Below the pieces are notes generated by a model. The model made no database searches. It saw nothing but the letters and a program-made list of their open reading frames with translations, and was not told the DNA's origin. DNA of 7,850 bases from Planctomycetota bacterium. Lineage in GTDB: Bacteria > Planctomycetota > DG-23 > SLPQ01. A program made the position numbers and the translations under genes. The DNA is taken from assembly GCA_021160625.1 (NCBI GenBank), contig JAGHCE010000162.1, positions 1-7,850 on the forward strand. The letters are read 5' to 3'. How positions within the stretch are numbered: position 1 is the first letter of the stretch; every line of letters begins with the position of its first letter. Positions 1 through 6,549 of this stretch are shown one piece after another.

Positions 1-24
1 ATGATCAGAAACCGGACACTTCCC

Positions 25-678
25 TCACGCCTGACACCGCCGCCTGAAAGCCGCCAACGCGCCGATACCCGCCAGCACCAGCGCGAACGACCCCGGCACC
101 GGTACCGCCGCGCCCGTGTCAAGCGCAAGCGTTACGTAATCAAAAGAAACCTGGTCTCCGGGGCGTGGCTGGTCGCTTGATCCGTACTGCCAGGCGTCGA
201 AGAAAAAATCTGCCGTGCCATCGGCCAAAAGGGCAAGCATATCGCCGGGAATCGCCAGCGTCACAATACCGTACGTCTTTATCCCGGTGTAGTCCGAATC
301 GAAAGCGCCGGGCACCTCGACGCCGTCCAGGAAAAGCCTGTCGTCGAATTGGTCGCCCCCGCCATAGCTCACGTGGTCGTCCTCGAGCCCGGCAAGGCCG
401 AATTCAAGCCAGGCCGAGTTGACCGTGCCCGGTGCGGCGTACGCAAACGAAAAGGATGCGTCGGTTTCGCCGCCGACGCCGAAATCGGTGAAAAGCGGGT
501 CGCTCGGTGTACGGTTGTCGAACGGGAACGACGGGTAGTTGCTCCCCGGAACCATCGGCGGCGTAAATCCAAGCCCGTCGATGTCGCCCAGCGTCACCGT
601 CACAATGCTCGCGAAAAGCGGCCCCGATACCAACAAAAGCACCACTGCCCCTACCACAACAATCCCCACGCGCCTCAT
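25..678 (-). CDS. Secreted protein with PEP-CTERM-like sorting tail
   Basis: This is a 217-residue exported protein of unknown function. Residues 1-24 form a signal peptide: basic MRR, a hydrophobic core at about 5-20, and likely cleavage after LFA. The middle (25-188) is rich in Gly, Asp, Phe and Tyr, lacks Cys, and looks like a secreted beta-rich domain; it contains no catalytic motif I recognise. The end matches the PEP-CTERM layout: VPVPGS at 192-197, a hydrophobic helix at about 198-210, then basic FRRR and a short tail. In known systems an exosortase cleaves near this motif and the protein goes to the surface or the exopolysaccharide matrix. The usual Glu of the motif is absent, making this a VPxPGS-type variant. 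The ATG at 678 puts the signal peptide at the N-terminus; a weak GTGGGG sits 8 nt upstream. No exosortase gene is in the window. The coding call is firm and the sorting call is good. Confidence 0.85.
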   Translation of the reverse strand: MRRVGIVVVGAVVLLLVSGPLFASIVTVTLGDIDGLGFTPPMVPGSNYPSFPFDNRTPSDPLFTDFGVGGETDASFSFAYAAPGTVNSAWLEFGLAGLEDDHVSYGGGDQFDDRLFLDGVEVPGAFDSDYTGIKTYGIVTLAIPGDMLALLADGTADFFFDAWQYGSSDQPRPGDQVSFDYVTLALDTGAAVPVPGSFALVLAGIGALAAFRRRCQA

Positions 679-799
679 AAAACATACCCCACTTTCTCCC
701 CCGTTGTCCCATTCTCCACGACGGGCTTTTCACGTTCGCCCCGGGAGGGCTGCCACGATGTGATTTGCCCCCTACTTCCCTGCTACTCCCTGCGCGCGC

Positions 800-828
800 A
801 ATATAGGGTGACGGCGTGCACCCTGCAA
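800..828 (-). promoter_or_regulatory. Candidate sigma70 promoter of the PEP-CTERM gene
   Basis: On the minus strand TTGCAG (828-823) is followed after 17 nt by TATATT (805-800), a 5/6 match to the -10 consensus. Transcription would start near 793 and give a leader of about 115 nt before the ATG at 678. The -35 matches only at TTG. It overlaps a short dyad (CCCT/AGGG around 821-831) that might be an operator. This is a prediction by pattern only. Confidence 0.4.
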
Positions 829-831
829 GGG

Positions 832-889
832 AAAAATCATCGGCGGCTCGAAATCACTCGGAATGTGCCGGATCGGGCCCAATCCGCCG
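832..889 (-). terminator. Possible weak terminator after the epimerase gene
   Basis: Downstream of the epimerase stop the minus-strand RNA can pair CGGCGG (889-884) with CCGCCG (846-841), followed by ATGATTTTT (840-832). A separate inner dyad, CGGAT/ATCCG around GGGCCC, spans 869-886. The outer loop is long (37 nt) and the inner hairpin is about 29 nt away from the T run, so this is not a textbook intrinsic terminator. It is the only terminator-like structure found at the end of the block. Confidence 0.2.
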
Positions 890-901
890 GCCGTACGCGG
901 C

Positions 902-1831
902 CTATGCCCGGCTGAAGAACTCGACAGTCTTTTCGAGGCCGGCGCCGAAGTCGAAGTGGGGATCGTAGCCCAGGAGCCTGCGGGCCTTGGAGATGTCGGC
1001 AAGGCTGTCCCGGACGTCTCCCGGACGCGGAGGGCCGTTTTCGCAAGGGGCATCCGTGCCGGTAATTTTGCAGATCGTCTTGAAGAGGTCCATTACGGTG
1101 TATGCGGTGCCCACGCCGACGTTGAAGACTTCTCCGGATGCGCCATCGGCGGTTGCGGCGAGGATGTTGGCCTGGACGACATTGTCCACGAAGGTGAAAT
1201 CGCGCGACTGGCCGCCGTCGCCGTCGATGTGGACGGTCCGGCCGGTGAGGATTCGCGTGATGAAGATGGGAACGGCGGCGGAGTACTGGCTGGCGGGGTC
1301 CTGCCGGGGGCCGAAGACGTTGAAGTATCTCAAGGACACCGTTTCGAGGCCGTAGAGGGCCGGAAATATCCGGCAGTAGTTCTCGCCGGCGAGCTTGGCA
1401 ACGGCATAGGGCGAAAGCGGCTGCGGCGTCATCGTTTCGACTTTGGGAAGGGTAGGGGCATCGCCGTAAACCGACGAACTCGATGCGTAGACGACGCGGG
1501 CGACGCCGGCGGTCGCGGCGGCCTTCAGGACCTTTAGCGTCCCGGTGGCGATGACGTCGTGGCTGGTCGAGGGGTCGGCGACAGAGCGCGGCACGCTCGG
1601 GATCGCCGCCTGGTGAAAGATGACCTCGGCGCCGGTGAAGACCCTCTCGAGCAGCCCATCGTCGCGGATGTCACCCTCCTGGAAATCGACGTCGGCGGCG
1701 ATTTCGCGAATGTTCTCACGCCTGCCGGTGGAGAGGTCGTCGATGACGGCGACCGAATGGCCGTCTTCGAGGAGTCGCCGGACGAGGTTCGAGCCGATAA
1801 AGCCCGCGCCGCCGGTTACGACCGTCCGCAT
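902..1831 (-). CDS. NAD-dependent sugar-nucleotide 4-epimerase (GalE/WbpP-like extended SDR)
   Basis: This is a 309-residue cytoplasmic extended short-chain dehydrogenase/reductase. It probably inverts C4 of a UDP-hexose or UDP-N-acetylhexosamine through a transient 4-keto intermediate on tightly bound NAD. The Rossmann motif TGGAGFIGS lies at 6-14 and the acidic residues closing beta-2 (DD) at 31-32. The catalytic set is Ser118, Tyr142 and Lys146 (SPYAVAK). The RYFNVFGPRQDP segment (168-179) and GDVRDSLAD (271-279) are typical of UDP-sugar epimerases close to WbpP. Ser276 aligns by eye with E. coli GalE Tyr299, which favours acceptance of N-acetylated substrates. The length is normal and complete. 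The ATG at 1831 overlaps the ilvE stop (TAATG), with GAGGG upstream, so translation is probably coupled. It is the last gene of the block. A related UDP-sugar epimerase or dehydratase is the main alternative, so I give no symbol. Confidence 0.9.
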   Translation of the reverse strand: MRTVVTGGAGFIGSNLVRRLLEDGHSVAVIDDLSTGRRENIREIAADVDFQEGDIRDDGLLERVFTGAEVIFHQAAIPSVPRSVADPSTSHDVIATGTLKVLKAAATAGVARVVYASSSSVYGDAPTLPKVETMTPQPLSPYAVAKLAGENYCRIFPALYGLETVSLRYFNVFGPRQDPASQYSAAVPIFITRILTGRTVHIDGDGGQSRDFTFVDNVVQANILAATADGASGEVFNVGVGTAYTVMDLFKTICKITGTDAPCENGPPRPGDVRDSLADISKARRLLGYDPHFDFGAGLEKTVEFFSRA

Positions 1832-2700
1832 TATGCACCCTCATTGCGCACGAGTTCGTTGAACCTCTCATGCAGCAGCTTCGTCATCGGCCCCGGCTTG
1901 CCGTCGGCGATGAGCCTCTGGTCGATCTTGATGACGGAGATGACCTCGGCGGCGGTCCCGGTGAGGAAGCACTCGTCGGCCGTGAATGTTTCGTAGCGGC
2001 TCACCGTGCGCTCTTCGACGGGGATGCCCTCCTTGCCGGCCAGCTCGATGACGGCCTCCCGCGTTATGCCCTCGAGGATGCCGGAGCTGACGTCCGGCGT
2101 GATGAGCCGGCCGCCCTTGACGATGAAGATGTTGTCGCCGGTGCACTCGGCGACGGCGCCGTTGGCGTTGAGCATTATGGCCTCGGAACAGCCGGAGTTC
2201 AGGGCCTCTGTCTTGGCGAGGATGTTGTTCAAGTAGTTGAGGGACTTTACCTGCGGATAGAGCGTGCCGAGGCTGATGCGGCGGGTGGAGGCCGTGACGA
2301 CCTCGAGGCCGCTCTCGTAGAGCTCCTTCGGGTAGAGCGCTATGAAATCAGCGATGCAGATGATGGAGGGTGAGGGGCACCTGTCGGGCCCCAGGCCCAG
2401 CGTTCCGCAGCCGCGTGTGGCGATGAGGCGAACGTAGGCGTCGGAAAGATTGTTTATCTCGAGCGTATCGGTGATGATTTTCTTCATCTGGTCGGGTGTG
2501 GCTGGAATGTCGAGCATTATGGCCTTGGCGGAGTTGTAGAGGCGGTCGATGTGCGCGTCCATCCGGAAGACCCTGCCGCTGTACGAGCGGATGCCCTCGA
2601 AAACTCCGTCGCCGTAAAGAAGCCCGTGGTCGAAGACGGATATCTTCGCCTCGTCCTTTTCGTAGTACTCCCCGTCGACGTAGACCTTTAACCCCATCAT
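1831..2700 (-). CDS. ilvE: Branched-chain amino acid aminotransferase (fold-type IV PLP enzyme)
   Basis: This 289-residue cytoplasmic enzyme is expected to transfer the amino group between glutamate and the 2-oxo acids of Leu, Ile and Val. The class IV signatures appear in order: FDHGLLYGDGVFEGIR at 23-38, the PLP-binding Lys152 in VKSLNYLNN, AECTGDN at 184-190 with Glu185, SSGILEGITR at 205-214 for the PLP phosphate, and TGTAAE at 247-252. Length is normal. The frame is open upstream to 3066, but that extension lies inside lolD, is Arg/Pro-rich and matches nothing, so I start at the tandem ATGs at 2700/2697. AAAGGAG lies 4 nt before the first and 7 nt before the second, so the second may be the one used. 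The first ATG overlaps the lolD stop (TGATG), suggesting coupling. D-amino-acid transaminase and ADC lyase share the fold, but the motifs and length fit IlvE better. Confidence 0.92.
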   Translation of the reverse strand: MMGLKVYVDGEYYEKDEAKISVFDHGLLYGDGVFEGIRSYSGRVFRMDAHIDRLYNSAKAIMLDIPATPDQMKKIITDTLEINNLSDAYVRLIATRGCGTLGLGPDRCPSPSIICIADFIALYPKELYESGLEVVTASTRRISLGTLYPQVKSLNYLNNILAKTEALNSGCSEAIMLNANGAVAECTGDNIFIVKGGRLITPDVSSGILEGITREAVIELAGKEGIPVEERTVSRYETFTADECFLTGTAAEVISVIKIDQRLIADGKPGPMTKLLHERFNELVRNEGA

Positions 2701-3425
2701 CAGGCTCCTTTGGGACTGTGTGCGGCCTTCGGATCGCTTTCGATACTGCCCTCGGTAATGGTAACCTTCCTGTGCGCCATCGAGGCCAGGTCCTGGTCGT
2801 GGGTGACCACCACCATAGTTTGGCCTTCGCGGTTGAGCTCGAGCAACAGGTCGATTATCCCGGCGCCTGTTCGGGCGTCGAGGTTCCCCGTCGGCTCGTC
2901 GCACAGCAATATCTCGGGAGACCCCGCAAGGGCCCTGGCTATCGCCACACGCTGTTGCTCGCCCCCGGAAAGCTCGGACGGCCTGTGAGTGGTCCTTTCG
3001 CCCAGGCCGAGGCGTTCCAGGAGGTCCAGCGCCTCCCGCCGGGTCTTTCGCCTTGCGGCGAGCCAACCCACAGGGCCGTAGCGGACCATCTGCGGCATCA
3101 CCACGTTTTCAAGCGCCGTAAACTCCTTCAAAAGATGGTAAAACTGGAACACGAAGCCGAAAACCCTGTTGCGTACCACGTCCAGCCGACCGCCCCACAT
3201 CTTACCTATGTTCTCACCCTTGTAAAGCACGTCCCCGCTGTCCGGGGTGTCGAGCCCCCCCAGGATGTGCAGGAGTGTGCTCTTGCCCGCCCCGGATGAC
3301 CCCGCCACCGCCAGGAATTCCTCCCGTCGCACATCGAGGCTCGCACCGTGAAGCACCTTGACGAGTGTGTGCGCCCTACCGTAGCTCTTGTGCACGTCAA
3401 TGGCCTGGAGAAGCGGCTCATTCAT
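2700..3425 (-). CDS. lolD: Lipoprotein-releasing ABC transporter ATPase LolD
   Basis: This 241-residue ABC ATPase is the nucleotide-binding subunit that, with the adjacent LolC/E permease, powers release of lipoproteins from the outer leaflet of the inner membrane. All ATPase motifs are intact: Walker A GSSGAGKST (42-50), Q-loop Gln94 in FVFQFYHLL, signature LSGGEQQR (152-159), Walker B ILLCDEP (172-178), D-loop NLD (181-183) and switch His209. FQFYHLLKEFTALENV is the form typical of the LolD/MacB group. Its ATG overlaps the last 8 nt of lolC, and GGAGG sits 9 nt upstream, so the two subunits are probably made in a coupled way. The tail after about residue 228 is short, polar and not conserved in any way I recognise. 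A FtsE- or MacB-like exporter ATPase is the alternative, but the permease beside it supports LolD. Confidence 0.95.
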   Translation of the reverse strand: MNEPLLQAIDVHKSYGRAHTLVKVLHGASLDVRREEFLAVAGSSGAGKSTLLHILGGLDTPDSGDVLYKGENIGKMWGGRLDVVRNRVFGFVFQFYHLLKEFTALENVVMPQMVRYGPVGWLAARRKTRREALDLLERLGLGERTTHRPSELSGGEQQRVAIARALAGSPEILLCDEPTGNLDARTGAGIIDLLLELNREGQTMVVVTHDQDLASMAHRKVTITEGSIESDPKAAHSPKGA

Positions 3426-4761
3426 AGCGGATGGCCTCCACAGGGTCGAGACGCGACGCCTTCACCGCAGGCAGGAGGCTCGCTAAGAAGCTCACCGCCA
3501 CCGCCGCCACCGAGATGTAGAGATTCGTCCACCAGTTGAGAATTCTCGGTATCTCCGGCAGGTCGTAGAGCTCCGGAGGAAAGGGCTGCCATCCGGTGAC
3601 GGCGTAGACCGCCGCCTCGACCGCGTCGATATTCTTTACGAACACCACTCCCCCCATCAGGCCGATAAGCGCCCCTACGATGCCGATTGCCGCACCGTAG
3701 ACCAGGAACATCCCCCCGACTCCCCGCGCCGATGCGCCCATCGCGCGAAGTATGCCGATGTCGCGGACCTTGTCGAGAACGATCATTATGAGGATGGCCG
3801 CGTTGGAAAATCCCGCCACCACTAAGAAGAAAAACAGGATAAACGCCATTATCCTGCGCTCCATCGCCAATGCCGTCAGGAACGTCCGGCGCGACTCCTC
3901 CCAGGAAATGAGCTGGTAGGTGTGGGTGGGGGCGACGTCGGCGACGGCCTCGGCGATGTGTACCTTTGCCGAGGCGACGGTTTCGGGCGTATAGTCGTTT
4001 AGCGCAATGCCGACGCCGGATATCGTTCCGGGCGAAAGCCGCCTGAAGGCCCTCGCCCAGTCAAGCGGCATAAAAAGCATGTGCTGGTCCAGTTCGTACA
4101 CGCCGGAGGAAACGATGTCGGCAACAGTGCCCTTGAGCACCGCCGCCTCGTTATCCGGCGTAAACGTGGTCAGCTGCGTCCGTGCCCCTCGGTCAACGGT
4201 GCCCCAGTCGGTCTCTTTCGTGCGCACGTCGGGGTGCTCTCTCTTGGCGAACCGTGAGCCCAGGATGAAAACCGCCTTGGCGCCCGCCTTGGCGCCTTCC
4301 TTGTCGTACGGGTGTGCGGCGAAGCAGTCGGTGCCATATTTTAGGTGCTTTGTCAGGGCGAGTACATTCTCCTCGCACTGGAAGTCGAACCCCCTGAAAT
4401 TGACGTACTGGCTGGTGACGTACATACTGAAAGGGTCGTCCGGGACGGGTGTCCACACGACGGCAAGCGCCAGGCCGGAGACATAGGGGCTTGCGGCCTT
4501 TACCTCTTTGACCGACTCTATCCTGCCGACGAGTTCATCGGCGAGGGCCTCGTTTGAGCCGCCGAAGCCGTAGACGCTCTTGAAATCGAGGGAAAGGTCC
4601 GGGCTCATTCCGCGGATGCGGCGGCGAAAGTCGGTGTCGAAGCCCTCCATCACCGAGAGCACCACCACAAGCGCCATAACCCCGAGAGCCACTCCCGCCA
4701 TCGGGAAAATAGTGATCTTACGCTTTCTCAGGTACCTCAGTACGACGACAAACTTGTACAA
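3418..4761 (-). CDS. lolC: LolC/LolE-type lipoprotein-releasing permease
   Basis: This 447-residue inner-membrane protein is the permease partner of LolD. The family layout is complete: a short cytoplasmic N-terminus (YKFVVVLRYLRKRK), TM1 at about 16-38, a large periplasmic domain (about 40-300), TM2 at about 303-329, TM3 at about 350-377, TM4 at about 413-435, and the family C-terminus LDPVEAIRYE. Between TM2 and TM3, DKVRDIGILRAMGAS is the coupling-helix region that contacts the ATPase. It is somewhat longer than E. coli LolC or LolE, with the extra length in the periplasmic domain, which holds Cys129 and Cys146. The start is TTG: an in-frame TAG immediately precedes it, AAAGGGGA (4775-4768) lies 6 nt upstream, and the next ATG (Met21) would cut into TM1. 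Only one permease gene is present, so the complex may be a homodimer, as in LolF-type systems, unless a second gene lies elsewhere. Confidence 0.93.
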   Translation of the reverse strand: MYKFVVVLRYLRKRKITIFPMAGVALGVMALVVVLSVMEGFDTDFRRRIRGMSPDLSLDFKSVYGFGGSNEALADELVGRIESVKEVKAASPYVSGLALAVVWTPVPDDPFSMYVTSQYVNFRGFDFQCEENVLALTKHLKYGTDCFAAHPYDKEGAKAGAKAVFILGSRFAKREHPDVRTKETDWGTVDRGARTQLTTFTPDNEAAVLKGTVADIVSSGVYELDQHMLFMPLDWARAFRRLSPGTISGVGIALNDYTPETVASAKVHIAEAVADVAPTHTYQLISWEESRRTFLTALAMERRIMAFILFFFLVVAGFSNAAILIMIVLDKVRDIGILRAMGASARGVGGMFLVYGAAIGIVGALIGLMGGVVFVKNIDAVEAAVYAVTGWQPFPPELYDLPEIPRILNWWTNLYISVAAVAVSFLASLLPAVKASRLDPVEAIRYE

Positions 4762-4763
4762 CT
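4734..4763 (-). repeat. Direct repeat copy A, spanning the lolC start
   Basis: This segment covers the TTG start and first codons of lolC. Positions 4743-4763 match 4838-4858 at 19 of 21 bases; the two differences, at 4750 and 4760, are both A/G transitions. A further ACCTCA (4734-4739) matches 4832-4837, with a 3-nt gap between the two blocks. Confidence 0.75.
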
Positions 4764-4831
4764 ACTGTCCCCTTTGGGCCGGTGCGGTTCGCGACGCAGC
4801 GCGCCGCGCCCCCTGAAAAGAGGGGTCGAAG

Positions 4832-4858
4832 ACCTCACGACGACGAACTTGTACGACT
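4832..4858 (-). repeat. Direct repeat copy B, relic of the lolC start next to the lysS stop
   Basis: This is the partner of the repeat at 4734-4763, offset by 95 bp. Read on the minus strand it encodes YKFVVV, as lolC does, but the start codon position is TCG instead of TTG. It begins 1 nt after the lysS stop codon, with AGGAG just upstream overlapping the lysS end, where a coupled start would be expected. Its frame does not join lolC, so it looks like a non-functional duplicate. Confidence 0.65.
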
Positions 4859-4859
4859 G

Positions 4860-6338
4860 CTACTCCTGCCGGGTTTCATCGGACACCTCGTCGGGCTCGG
4901 CCTCTTGCGAGGCGGACGGCTTCAACAGTGGAAAGAGGATTACCTCCCGGATGGATTCGTTTCCGGTCAGCAGCATCACGAGCCGGTCGATGCCGATTCC
5001 CAGCCCCCCGGCAGGCGGCATACCGTGCTCGAGCGCCAGGAGGAAGTCCTCGTCGAGCTGCCCGGCTTGGTCGGCGCCTTCCATCTGCGTCTCGAAGCGC
5101 TTTCGCTGCTCGACGGGGTCGTTCAGCTCGGTGTAGGCGTTGGCCACCTCCATACCGCTTATGAAGAGCTCGAAGCGCTCCGAGACCTCCGGGTCGTCGG
5201 CCTTTTCCTTGGTAAGCGGGCAAAGCGGCGTCGGGTAATCGATAACAAATGTCGGGTTGATGAGGCGGGGCTCCACGAGCGCTTCAAAAATGTCCTGGAC
5301 CAGGATCAGGTGCGGCTTGGCGCCGACCTCGACGTCCGCCTCGGCGGCGGCCCGCACGGCCTGGACGTCGTCCATCCGGCAGCCGGCGGCCTCCTCGAAG
5401 AGCTCTCTGTAGGTGCGGCGCGCCCACGGCTGCGACATATCTATTGTGCTGCCGGCGAACTCTATTTCCCCGGGCAGCCCTACCGCCTCGGCGGCGGCGG
5501 CGAATATCCCCTCCGTAACGTCCATCATACCCCGGTAGTCGCTGTAGGCCTGATAGAGCTCGAGCATCGTGAACTCGGGATTGTGCTTCTGGGAAATCCC
5601 CTCGTTGCGGAAGTTCCGATTTATCTCGTAGACGCGCTCCATCCCGCCGACCAGCAGCCTCTTGAGGTAAAGCTCCGGTGCGATGCGCAGATACAGGTCG
5701 ATGTCGAGCGCGTTGTGGTGCGTGCTGAATGGCCGCGCCGCCGCGCCGGTGGCCAGCGGGTGCATCATCGGCGTCTCGACCTCGACGAAGCCCAGGGAGT
5801 CAAGGCGGCTGCGGATGGCCCTTATAATCCGGACCCTCTTGAAAAAGGACTCCATCACGTCGGGATTGGCGATAAGGTCGAGGTAGCGCCTGCGGTGGCG
5901 AAGCTCGATATTCTTCAGCCCGTGCCACTTTTCCGGAAGGGGCCTTAGAGACTTGCACAAAAACCGCATCTCGTCGGCAAAGATGGTTATCTCGCCCGTG
6001 CGGGTCTTATGAAGGCCGCCGGTCACGCCGATGATGTCGCCGATGTCGATAAGCTTCAGTAGCGAGTACGTCTCGTCGCCCAGGCGGTCCTTCTGAATGT
6101 AGGCCTGTATTCGGCCGGTCCAGTCGGTGATGTCGACAAAGGCGCTCTTGCCGTGGCCGCGAAGGGCCGTAATCCGCCCGGCGACCGAGACCTGTGCCCC
6201 TTCCCTCTCCGGGTCCCAGGCCGCGCGGGCCTTGCTGATCGGCCCGGCGCCGTCCCAGCGCCCGCCGTAGGGGTCGATGCCCCGCTCGCCGAGTTTCCCG
6301 GCCTTCGCAAGACGTTCCTCGAAAAGTCTCTCCGACAT
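4860..6338 (-). CDS. lysS: Lysyl-tRNA synthetase, class II
   Basis: This 492-residue cytoplasmic enzyme activates lysine with ATP and charges tRNA-Lys. Residues about 48-125 form the OB-fold anticodon-binding domain (VSVAGRITALRGHGKSAFVDITD). The class II catalytic core follows: motif 1 around FVEVETPMM (184-192), motif 2 FRNEGISQKHNPEFTMLE (243-260) with the ATP-binding Arg, the lysine-recognition segment GMEVANAYTELNDP (395-408), and motif 3 GGLGIGIDRLVMLLTG (444-459). Length and order are normal. An acidic tail of about 18 residues (475-492) is added after the usual end, LFPLLKP. The ATG at 6338 is supported by AAGGA 6 nt upstream. It is the first gene of the block. A lysS next to lolC-lolD is an arrangement I recall from several Gram-negative groups. 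The LysU/GenX-type paralogue EpmA is excluded because the OB-fold is present. Confidence 0.97.
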   Translation of the reverse strand: MSERLFEERLAKAGKLGERGIDPYGGRWDGAGPISKARAAWDPEREGAQVSVAGRITALRGHGKSAFVDITDWTGRIQAYIQKDRLGDETYSLLKLIDIGDIIGVTGGLHKTRTGEITIFADEMRFLCKSLRPLPEKWHGLKNIELRHRRRYLDLIANPDVMESFFKRVRIIRAIRSRLDSLGFVEVETPMMHPLATGAAARPFSTHHNALDIDLYLRIAPELYLKRLLVGGMERVYEINRNFRNEGISQKHNPEFTMLELYQAYSDYRGMMDVTEGIFAAAAEAVGLPGEIEFAGSTIDMSQPWARRTYRELFEEAAGCRMDDVQAVRAAAEADVEVGAKPHLILVQDIFEALVEPRLINPTFVIDYPTPLCPLTKEKADDPEVSERFELFISGMEVANAYTELNDPVEQRKRFETQMEGADQAGQLDEDFLLALEHGMPPAGGLGIGIDRLVMLLTGNESIREVILFPLLKPSASQEAEPDEVSDETRQE

Positions 6339-6340
6339 AC

Positions 6341-6355
6341 GATTTCCTTGAAATC
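6341..6355 (-). promoter_or_regulatory. Hairpin holding the lysS Shine-Dalgarno
   Basis: The minus-strand leader reads GATTTC-AAG-GAAATC, a perfect 6-bp inverted repeat with a 3-nt loop, ending 2 nt before the lysS ATG. The AAGGA ribosome-binding sequence is made of the loop plus the first bases of the 3' arm, so folding would partly hide it. The stem is short and AU-rich, so it may open easily. Any role in regulation is inference. Confidence 0.45.
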
Positions 6356-6363
6356 AAATCCCA

Positions 6364-6382
6364 GGCGGCGCGCCCCGCCGCC
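6364..6382 (-). other. GC-rich hairpin in the lysS leader
   Basis: A perfect 7-bp stem, GGCGGCG (6364-6370) paired with CGCCGCC (6376-6382), encloses a 5-nt loop. In the lysS mRNA it would lie about 25 nt before the start codon, just upstream of the Shine-Dalgarno hairpin. No T run follows on either strand, so it is not an intrinsic terminator. It could stabilise the transcript's 5' end or shape ribosome access. Confidence 0.5.
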
Positions 6383-6407
6383 GCAAACCCCGCCCACAAG
6401 ACACCTC

Positions 6408-6436
6408 AGGGTATCTGCGGGTCACCACGCTGTCAA
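6408..6436 (-). promoter_or_regulatory. Candidate sigma70 promoter of the lysS-lol-ilvE-epimerase block
   Basis: On the minus strand a perfect TTGACA (6436-6431) is followed by a 17-nt spacer and TACCCT (6413-6408), which keeps the key TA and final T of the -10. Transcription would start near 6401 and give a leader of about 63 nt. This is the best promoter-like pair in the window and sits where the block needs one. Confidence 0.5.
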
Positions 6437-6549
6437 GAAAGACAACCCACCCGACACGCTGCGACGCGCCGGGGGACCTGCTCTTGAAATGCTGCCGGGG
6501 CGGTCTTTGCATCACTGCGCTCGGCGGTCTTACGAATTTGCCGAACCGG

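Noticed and set aside
679..799. Riboswitch or sigma54 promoter in the leader of the PEP-CTERM gene
   Set aside because: A GC hairpin can be drawn around 738-750 on the minus strand, but no known riboswitch core is visible. The TGGCAG near 749-754 lacks a GC at the spacing needed for a -24/-12 promoter.
863..1537. 224-codon plus-strand open frame opposite the epimerase
   Set aside because: It is antisense to a gene with an intact Rossmann motif and catalytic residues; the translation is compositionally biased and matches nothing.
2701..3066. Upstream extension of the ilvE frame by 122 codons
   Set aside because: It lies wholly inside lolD in another frame and its translation is Arg/Pro/Gly-rich without family similarity. 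The aminotransferase motifs begin normally after the ATG at 2700/2697, which has AAAGGAG upstream.
2496..3299. 267-codon plus-strand open frame opposite lolD and ilvE
   Set aside because: It is a shadow of two well-identified genes on the minus strand, with no recognisable domain and no independent promoter or ribosome-binding evidence.
4810..4825. Hairpin CCCCT-GAAAAG-AGGGG between lysS and lolC as a terminator
   Set aside because: The stem is only 5 bp and no T run follows on either strand. Ending transcription there would also leave the lol genes without a visible promoter.
4782..5948. 388-codon open frame antisense to lysS
   Set aside because: In GC-rich coding DNA, long antisense frames are expected. 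lysS on the other strand carries every motif of its family, and this translation is low-complexity Arg/Gly/Leu-rich.
6339..6436. T-box or lysine riboswitch in the lysS leader
   Set aside because: The predicted leader is about 63 nt, far shorter than either element, and I see no T-box core sequence or lysine-riboswitch architecture.
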